47,709 nucleotides of DNA from Bog-793 sp050014835 (GTDB lineage Bacteria; Actinomycetota; Acidimicrobiia; Acidimicrobiales; Bog-793): the NCBI GenBank assembly GCA_050014835.1, contig JBEKCO010000017.1:1-47709 (forward strand). Reading direction: 5' to 3'. A program made the position numbers and the translations under genes. Below are positions 42,293 to 47,709 of the stretch, one piece after another. How positions within the stretch are numbered: position 1 is the stretch's first letter; every line of letters starts with the position of its first letter. Below the pieces are notes generated by a model, which was given only the letters and a program-made list of their open reading frames with translations, did not search any database and was not told the DNA's origin.

Positions 42293-44131
42293 ATGTGGCG
42301 TGGCGAGTGGTGGCGAAAGAGATCCGTTTGGATACTCGCCGCCCTCGTCACCTACCTCGCCATCGCGTGCCTCGCGTACTGGCCAGTCGAGCCGCTCAGC
42401 CAGACGCAAGTGGTCGGGTGCGCCTGCGGCGACCGAGTGCAGGAGGTTTGGTTCCTCGCCTGGATGCTCCATTCGCTGAGCCACGCGGTGAACCCGTTTT
42501 TCACCTCGTCGGTCAACTATCCGTACGGGATCAACCTCGTCAACAACACGTCGATGCCGTTGCTCGGGCTCATCGGGTCTCCGATCACCGCGCTATTCGG
42601 ACCGATCGCCACGTTCGATCTCCTCACGAGGCTCGCGTTCTTCGCGTCGGCGACATCGATGATGTTTGTCCTTCTGCGCTATACGAAGTGGTTCCCGGCG
42701 GCGTTCCTCGGCGGGCTGCTTTACGGGTTCTCCCCCTACGTGGTCGACCAGGCGCTGGGCCATCTGTTCGCGGCATTCGTGCCGATCCCGCCGCTCGTCG
42801 TCCTCATCGTGGACGAGCTCGTGAGACGACAGAAGAAGAGCGCACGACGCTATGGAGTGATTCTGGGACTGCTTCTCGCGGCGCAGTTCTTCATCTCGAT
42901 CGAGATCTTCGTGACGACGCTGATGTGCTGCGTCGTCGGGATCGCGGTCGCAGCAGCCATCTCGCACTCGCGGGTGCGGGAACATCTCGCCCACGCTCTC
43001 CAAGGGGCGCGGTGGGCCGTCGGCACGCTGGTGGTGTTCATCGCGTACCCCGCGTACGGCTATTTCCTCGGTCCGTGGCACGTGACCCGGCCGCAACACC
43101 CGGTTGCAGAGCTCGCCCCGTATCAGGCTGACCTGTTCGGGACGATCATCCCGACGATCAGTCAGCTGTTCGCGCCGGCCCGCCTCGCGGCGATCGGCAC
43201 GACGTACGTCGGCAACGACATCGCCGAGAACGACTCGTATCTGGGAATCCCGCTGGTCCTGGTGCTGTTGGTCTTTCTGTTCTGGAACCGGCGCGACCGG
43301 TTCATCCAGGTGCTCACCTTCGTCGCAGTCGTCGCCTTCGTGCTCTCCCTGGGGTCGCCGCTCGTTGTCGGCGGTCATGCCACCGCGATCGCGCTGCCCT
43401 TCGCGATCGTGCGGAAGCTCCCGGTGATCAGCAACCTGATTGCCGCGAGATTCGCCCTGTACGTCGACCTGGTCGGTGCGTTCGTTTTCGCCATCGGACT
43501 CGATCGCTGGAGGAGAGGGGTCGGGTCTCCCCACGAGCTACGGCACGCCCGGGCTCGCTCTCGGGGCAGCTGGGCCGGGGCCCTTCGGAGCCGTGCTGCG
43601 GTCACAGGCGTCGTCGCCCTGATCGGCGTCGGGGTGCTGGTCCCCCTCGTCCCCCAGATGCCTTTCGTTTCGCAACCGGCGGAAATCCCCGCCTACTTCA
43701 CGACGGGCGCGGTCGACAAGATTCCGGCTCAGAGCGTCGTCGTCACCTATCCGTACGACATCGGTGGGGTGAACTACGGGATGTTCTGGCAGGCGATATC
43801 GGGCTTCTCGTTCCGACTCGTCGGAGGCGAGGCGGCCAAGCCGTATCCGACCGCCCCGGGGTCCAACCTCGCCGATCCGGTGCCGCCGGTGTACCTGCAG
43901 CATCTGTTCCGCGCCGGTTACTCGGGTCTTCTGCGCCTCGCGCCGAAACTCGTTCCGAAAAGAGAAGCACAGGTGCGGTACTTCCTCACGCACTGGCGCA
44001 TCGGCACGATCGTCTTCGACCCGATCGGCGTCCACCCCGCGTTCGTGATCCATTACCTGACGCTCGTGCTCGGACGGCCCCCGGTAAAGGTCGGAGGCGT
44101 CGACGTCTGGTACCACGCGGACCGCCAATGA
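42293..44131 (+). CDS. Large polytopic membrane protein, GT-C glycosyltransferase-like
   Basis: The protein has about 612 residues from ATG 42293, which has GGGAG seven bases upstream; a frame from 42206 is longer but lacks a ribosome site. At least ten hydrophobic segments are spread over the first 450 residues. The first external loop is acidic and charged (GCACGDRVQEVWFLAW, then NYPYGINLVNNTS), as in GT-C transferases that use lipid-linked sugars. The C-terminal 170 residues form a soluble extracellular domain (AEIPAYFTTGAVDKIP, YPYDIGGVNYGMFWQ). The family has no close known member that I recognise. A role in wall or glycolipid assembly is an inference. Confidence 0.65.
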   Translation: MWRGEWWRKRSVWILAALVTYLAIACLAYWPVEPLSQTQVVGCACGDRVQEVWFLAWMLHSLSHAVNPFFTSSVNYPYGINLVNNTSMPLLGLIGSPITALFGPIATFDLLTRLAFFASATSMMFVLLRYTKWFPAAFLGGLLYGFSPYVVDQALGHLFAAFVPIPPLVVLIVDELVRRQKKSARRYGVILGLLLAAQFFISIEIFVTTLMCCVVGIAVAAAISHSRVREHLAHALQGARWAVGTLVVFIAYPAYGYFLGPWHVTRPQHPVAELAPYQADLFGTIIPTISQLFAPARLAAIGTTYVGNDIAENDSYLGIPLVLVLLVFLFWNRRDRFIQVLTFVAVVAFVLSLGSPLVVGGHATAIALPFAIVRKLPVISNLIAARFALYVDLVGAFVFAIGLDRWRRGVGSPHELRHARARSRGSWAGALRSRAAVTGVVALIGVGVLVPLVPQMPFVSQPAEIPAYFTTGAVDKIPAQSVVVTYPYDIGGVNYGMFWQAISGFSFRLVGGEAAKPYPTAPGSNLADPVPPVYLQHLFRAGYSGLLRLAPKLVPKREAQVRYFLTHWRIGTIVFDPIGVHPAFVIHYLTLVLGRPPVKVGGVDVWYHADRQ

Positions 44132-44370
44132 ACGCGCGTTGCCACGAGAGAGCGGGCGTCTGACGCGGTCGATCCGGGGCTGGTGGCGGGTCGATCGACC
44201 GGGGCCGTGGCCGGTTCGTCGAGGGTACGGTGGGTGGCGTCGTATACGTAGCCCGGATCGGTGCCTGACGTGGGCGACACTGCATCCGGGCAGTCACCGC
44301 TCACTCCATCGGGGAGATCGATGACGTGCGGTTCGGCGACCATCCGACCGTTTCACAGGGGAGCGAAGCG

Positions 44371-45408
44371 ATGAAGGCTTGCGTGTACCGCCAATACGGT
44401 GGTCCCGAGGTCCTCGAGGTCATCGATCGCCCGACGCCCGCTCCCGCTCGGGGGGAGGTTCTCGTCCAGGTCACCGTGTCCGGCGTGAACCCGACCGACT
44501 GGAAGACGCGCCGCGGCACGACGGCGCCGCCGGAATTCCCCTTCCCCGAAGTCGTGCCCAACCAGGACGGAGCAGGGGTCATCGTCGAGGTCGGCGAAGG
44601 ATGTGATCGCGCCCGACGCGGTGAGCGGGTCTGGATCTGGGAAAGCGGCTGGCAGCGCGCCGACGGGACGGCACAGGAGTACGTCGCGCTGCCCGAGAAT
44701 CACGCCGTGCTCCTGCCGGACGACGCGACATTCGATCTCGGGGCGAGCATCGGCGTCCCGGCGCTGACCGCGCACCGCTGCCTCACGATTGGAACGGGCT
44801 CGACGGGAAGACTCGGACGCGACGCGCTGTCAGGTCGCACCGTGCTCGTCGCCGGTGGGGCCGGGGCGGTCGGCCACGCGACGATCGAGCTCGCCCGCTG
44901 GTCAGGCGCCTCGGTCGTCACTACCGTGAGCTCCGACGAGAAGGCCCGACTCGCAGAAGCTGCCGGCGCGCAGGCCGTGATCAACTACCGGACGGAGAAC
45001 GTCGTCGCGAAGGTCCGGGACTTCGCACCGCAGGGCGTGGATCTCGTCGTCGAGGTCGATGCGGTCACCAACGCCGAGATCGACCGCGACATCCTCGCGT
45101 CGAACGGCACGATCGCGATCTACGCAAGTGACGGGCGGGATCTCCCGATCCCCGTCAGGCCGGCGATGACGCTGAACGCCAGGTACGAGTTCACGCTCCT
45201 CTACACGGTCCCGGTCGTGGCGAAGGTCGCCGCTATCGAGGACGTCTCCTCGGCACTGCTCGATGGCGCGCTGCGGGTTGGCGAGGCCGCCGGCCTGCCG
45301 CTCCACCGTTTCCCGCTGGCCGACATCCGCGCGGCACACGTCGCGGTCGAGAGCGGCGTCACGGGCAAGGTCCTGGTGGACGTGTCGGACCCGGGCTCGC
45401 GGAGCTGA
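44371..45408 (+). CDS. Zinc-independent MDR oxidoreductase (quinone reductase type)
   Basis: The 345-residue protein is a medium-chain dehydrogenase/reductase of the NADPH:quinone oxidoreductase group. It has the N-terminal MKACVYRQYGGPEVLEV, the GVNPTDWKTRRG substrate-side stretch, and the cofactor fold VLVAGGAGAVGHATIELA followed by TTVSSDEK. The four structural zinc cysteines of alcohol dehydrogenases are absent. It should transfer hydride from NADPH to quinones or other alpha,beta-unsaturated carbonyls. ATG 44371 is preceded by GGGGAGCG; a frame starts 15 codons earlier but without a good site. It lies 239 bases after the GT-C-like gene and ends at a strong hairpin. Confidence 0.9.
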   Translation: MKACVYRQYGGPEVLEVIDRPTPAPARGEVLVQVTVSGVNPTDWKTRRGTTAPPEFPFPEVVPNQDGAGVIVEVGEGCDRARRGERVWIWESGWQRADGTAQEYVALPENHAVLLPDDATFDLGASIGVPALTAHRCLTIGTGSTGRLGRDALSGRTVLVAGGAGAVGHATIELARWSGASVVTTVSSDEKARLAEAAGAQAVINYRTENVVAKVRDFAPQGVDLVVEVDAVTNAEIDRDILASNGTIAIYASDGRDLPIPVRPAMTLNARYEFTLLYTVPVVAKVAAIEDVSSALLDGALRVGEAAGLPLHRFPLADIRAAHVAVESGVTGKVLVDVSDPGSRS

Positions 45409-45442
45409 ACCTTTTGCATCGTGTGATCGTGTGAAGCCAGAG

Positions 45443-45475
45443 CCCCCGGAACCGGACGGCGTCCGGTGGGGGTTT
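45443..45475. terminator. Bidirectional terminator-like hairpin
   Basis: CCCCC and GGGGG enclose ACCGGAC-GGC-GTCCGGT, giving 12 perfect pairs with a three-base loop and a small internal bulge, followed by TTT. It lies exactly between the convergent MDR gene and the dimethylformamidase-like gene. Confidence 0.75.
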
Positions 45476-45479
45476 CGCG

Positions 45480-47144
45480 TCAGGCGTTCGGCCCGTAGAC
45501 GAGCTGGTAATTGGGAACTGAGGGCTCGAAGTGCCCGGCCGGACCCCGGCCGAATAGGGCGAACAAGTTCCCGGTGATCCGCCGCGTCATCGCCGCCGGA
45601 CAGTCGTGTGTGCCGCGCGCACACGGCGCGAGCGACGCGATCCACGAGGTCGCGCCGCTGTCGAAGATCCCCGCCCCGCTTCTCGTGTCGGTCCAGTAGG
45701 TCATGTCGGAGTACACGAAACCCTGAGACGTTCCGATGTCGCTCATCGCGTCGGAGAGGTTGACCGGCGAGTGGGCGAGGATCTCGAGGTCGCTGGGATG
45801 GTCCGCAGGATCGAATTCGTCGAGATCGCCGGTGACGACCCCCGGCACGCTGGAGCCGCTGCGCAGTCCGGTGCCGCGGAAGATCCACGCCGAGGCGCCG
45901 TGGGCGACGACCAGCGGTCCAGATGCCGCGCCGGGAAGCAGGTAGCCGACGTACTGCTCGCCGACGAACCCGATCTCGGGCCAGTTCGCGGGCGGCGAGC
46001 TCCAGGTGTTGCCGGTCACCTCAAGCGGTACGCCCTTGTTGCTGAGGGGGTCCTCGGTCGAATCGCGGTAGTCGACCTCCTCGTGGTCGGCGCCCAAGGG
46101 CGACGCCTGGAGGCGCACGTGTCGAAGGATGGCGCTCGCCCCGAAAAAGATCATGTTGACGCCGTCCGCTTCGGCGCGGTCGGCCGCTCGGCGCTCGGTG
46201 AGAGACCAGCACTCGTCATGACCGAGCGACATCATCGCCCGGTGGGCCAGCAGCAAGGCCGGGTGCTGCTCGACCGTGACGTCGGTGACGTAGGTGACGT
46301 CGAGTCCCTCCTGCTCGGCGAAGCGAACGAGCGGGTACTCGCTCCCGAGGAAATCCCCGGCGCCATCGCCGTAGGCGTACGGCCGGTCGAAAGAAACGAC
46401 CCGAGCCCGCGTGCACGGCGGGTAGACGCCAGCCGGGCACGTTCCTGGACCGCCGTAGAAGTCGTAGCCGCCCCACGAGTTCCACGCCTGCCACGTGTAA
46501 ACGTCGTTCTTCACGACGTAGGTGGCGGTGCTCGTCGGATCCCAGACGGTCAGCGGGACGTAGCTCTGCTGGCCGCCGCTCCCGACGAGCTTGAGGAGGT
46601 AGTCGCCCTGGACAAAGGCGCGAGTAACCTTGAAGCTGAGCGTCGGAGACCAGTTGTCGCAGGCGACCATGTTTGTCGTGGTCGTCCGCGGACAGGTCGG
46701 CTGGCGGCGTCCGGGCACTTCGGGCGATTGCCAGACGAGCCGGGCGCCCTTGCCCTGGTAGTAGCCCATCCGGTAGGCGTCGACGTGCAGCCGCGCCGCC
46801 GACGTCGTGACGTAGAGCGTGACGTGGTCGCCGTGCGCCGCGTACGTCGTGGAAGCGAACCCGGCGATCAACCCTGGTGAGCCCTCGGGGATCTTCCATT
46901 TCGTGGTACCCGGCAGCTTGTTCTCCTCGACCACCCAACGTGCCTGCTCCCCGTCACGCGTTTGCGTCGTCCCGGAGCTCTTGGTTGTTCCCGTCACCGG
47001 CTTGTGCTCGCTGCCCACCGGCGCGGGGCCAGGGGGGCGCTGCGCCAGGTTGGCGCTGGACGGCGTGGCGAGCAGCAATCCGGCCGCGATCACGGCGACC
47101 GTTCCTGCGGCGGGGAGGCGACCCGCGAATCGCCCGAACCTCAA
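45480..47144 (-). CDS. Secreted protein with N,N-dimethylformamidase large-subunit-like domain
   Basis: The 554-residue protein starts with TTG 47144 and a signal peptide (AAGTVAVIAAGLLLATPSSA). A linker rich in Thr, Pro and Gly follows. The rest, from about residue 80, matches the DMFA2_C type: HVDAYRMGYYQGKGARL early, later FLGSEYPLVRFAEQEGLDVTYVTDVTVEQHP, and SLGHDECWSLTERRA. Named dimethylformamidases hydrolyse N,N-dimethylformamide in the cytoplasm, but many secreted relatives have unknown substrates. No small-subunit gene is nearby. It could be an amidase or a carbohydrate-binding wall protein. The gene is separated from the PAS gene by a long divergent region. Confidence 0.75.
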   Translation of the reverse strand: MRFGRFAGRLPAAGTVAVIAAGLLLATPSSANLAQRPPGPAPVGSEHKPVTGTTKSSGTTQTRDGEQARWVVEENKLPGTTKWKIPEGSPGLIAGFASTTYAAHGDHVTLYVTTSAARLHVDAYRMGYYQGKGARLVWQSPEVPGRRQPTCPRTTTTNMVACDNWSPTLSFKVTRAFVQGDYLLKLVGSGGQQSYVPLTVWDPTSTATYVVKNDVYTWQAWNSWGGYDFYGGPGTCPAGVYPPCTRARVVSFDRPYAYGDGAGDFLGSEYPLVRFAEQEGLDVTYVTDVTVEQHPALLLAHRAMMSLGHDECWSLTERRAADRAEADGVNMIFFGASAILRHVRLQASPLGADHEEVDYRDSTEDPLSNKGVPLEVTGNTWSSPPANWPEIGFVGEQYVGYLLPGAASGPLVVAHGASAWIFRGTGLRSGSSVPGVVTGDLDEFDPADHPSDLEILAHSPVNLSDAMSDIGTSQGFVYSDMTYWTDTRSGAGIFDSGATSWIASLAPCARGTHDCPAAMTRRITGNLFALFGRGPAGHFEPSVPNYQLVYGPNA

Positions 47145-47540
47145 TCCGGCCCGGTCCTGGTGGAGCGGTCCGCTGCGGCACGGAGAGGGTGTACTGCGCC
47201 GTCAGTGGGGCCGTATCGCGAACCGCGGACTCCGCGGCGGCGTGATCTCGCCGCGGACCATCCGATCGGGCGTTTCTGGAGGCGGAGAATCCCCATGTGA
47301 CGGGTGAAACTGTAGGTCGACGACGGGCCGGGCTGTTGCGGTCCGTCGAGCGCCCCGTGCTTCGGCGCGGTGCCGGTCCGCCGTGGTCTCGCGTGTCTGC
47401 ACGACCCTGGTAAAATCCTCCGACCTGGTCCGTTTCTGTCCTGGGGCGTCTGCACGATCAGAGGCTCGGGAGGGGGTGGGCTCGGGGTGCACGGAGGTTC
47501 GGGCGGTCCAGCCCGTCCACGTCCATCGGTTAGGGACGCG
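47145..47540. other. Divergent promoter region, 396 bases
   Basis: No gene was found. The plus strand has TGGTAAAAT at 47408-47416, a good extended -10 for the downstream PAS gene, with no clear -35. A short AT-rich patch around it stands out in GC-rich DNA. Confidence 0.5.
47408..47416 (+). promoter_or_regulatory. Candidate extended -10 promoter of the PAS-domain gene
   Basis: TGGTAAAAT matches TG-N-TANNNT and lies 125 bases before the ATG, which leaves a long 5' leader. Confidence is modest because the distance is large. Confidence 0.35.
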
Positions 47541-47709
47541 ATGGTAAAACGGTCGACGTCAAGTTCTGACAAGCCCGATCTGGGACTCTCCCGCGAGGAG
47601 ACCGAGCGCCTCTGCATGCGCAACCTCCTCGACCTCCCGAGCGAGCGCATCTTTTTCAAGGATCTCGACAGCCGCTTCCTCACCGTCAGCCGGGGGTTCC
47701 TCCTCGACG
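47541..47709 (+). CDS. PAS-domain protein, N-terminal start (3' end outside window)
   Basis: The ATG at 47541 opens a frame that runs off the window after 56 codons. After about 30 polar residues (SREETERLCMRNLLD) the sequence IFFKDLDSRFLTVSRGFLLD matches the beginning of a PAS domain of the type 'FxKDxxGRFLxxN'. The partner module is not visible: such N-terminal PAS domains usually sit in histidine kinases, GGDEF/EAL proteins or SpoIIE-like phosphatases. The AGGGAC before the ATG can serve as ribosome site. Confidence 0.6.
   Translation, partial: MVKRSTSSSDKPDLGLSREETERLCMRNLLDLPSERIFFKDLDSRFLTVSRGFLLD

Overview
This is a GC-rich window whose gene content points to an actinobacterium. The markers are a BldD-family regulator, a DUF3052 protein, an AddAB-type nuclease pair, a single-chain glycyl-tRNA synthetase, HrcA with a CIRCE operator, and frequent GTG/TTG starts. 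The order lepA-hrcA-dnaJ-rsmE-bldD-hemW-phoH-ybeY-CNNM-era supports a deep lineage such as Acidimicrobiia, but the class is an inference. Most of the window is housekeeping DNA. The last 8 kb looks accessory.

Left part (1-8.6 kb, mixed strands): the end of a DNA methyltransferase, then a complete branched-chain amino-acid-type ABC importer built from three genes, because both permeases are fused and both ATPases are fused. A SixA-like phosphatase without a usable start follows. A tRNA (CAT) sits directly against a 3' fragment of a kbl-like gene. Next come cysE and a frameshifted cysK, a small basic protein and tRNA-Asn.

Centre (8.8-24.7 kb): a minus-strand series uppS, recO (broken by a 14-bp tandem duplication), glyS, DUF3052, dnaG and rpoD. 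Diverging from it are cysH, whose Fe-S ligand set looks incomplete, and a tightly overlapping DNA-repair operon: AddB-like, AddA-like and DinG-like.

Right-centre (24.6-39.9 kb): a long minus-strand block from lepA down to era, covering translation quality control, chaperones with CIRCE control, a c-di-GMP-type BldD homologue, and ribosome maturation. Diverging genes are rpsT, a membrane-anchored GH18 enzyme, a 3Fe-4S ferredoxin coupled to gltX, a DUF218-like protein, tRNA-Gln and tRNA-Glu.

Right end (39.9-47.7 kb): after tRNA-Glu gene density falls. It holds short direct repeats, two small membrane proteins of unknown role, a large GT-C-like membrane protein, a quinone-oxidoreductase-like enzyme, a secreted N,N-dimethylformamidase-large-subunit-like protein, and the start of a PAS-domain protein.

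Three genes (sixA, cysK, recO) carry apparent frame disruptions. Two are explained by one missing C in a C run, which may be sequence error; the third is an exact tandem duplication. I see no CRISPR array, insertion sequence, complete prophage or clearly new multi-gene system.
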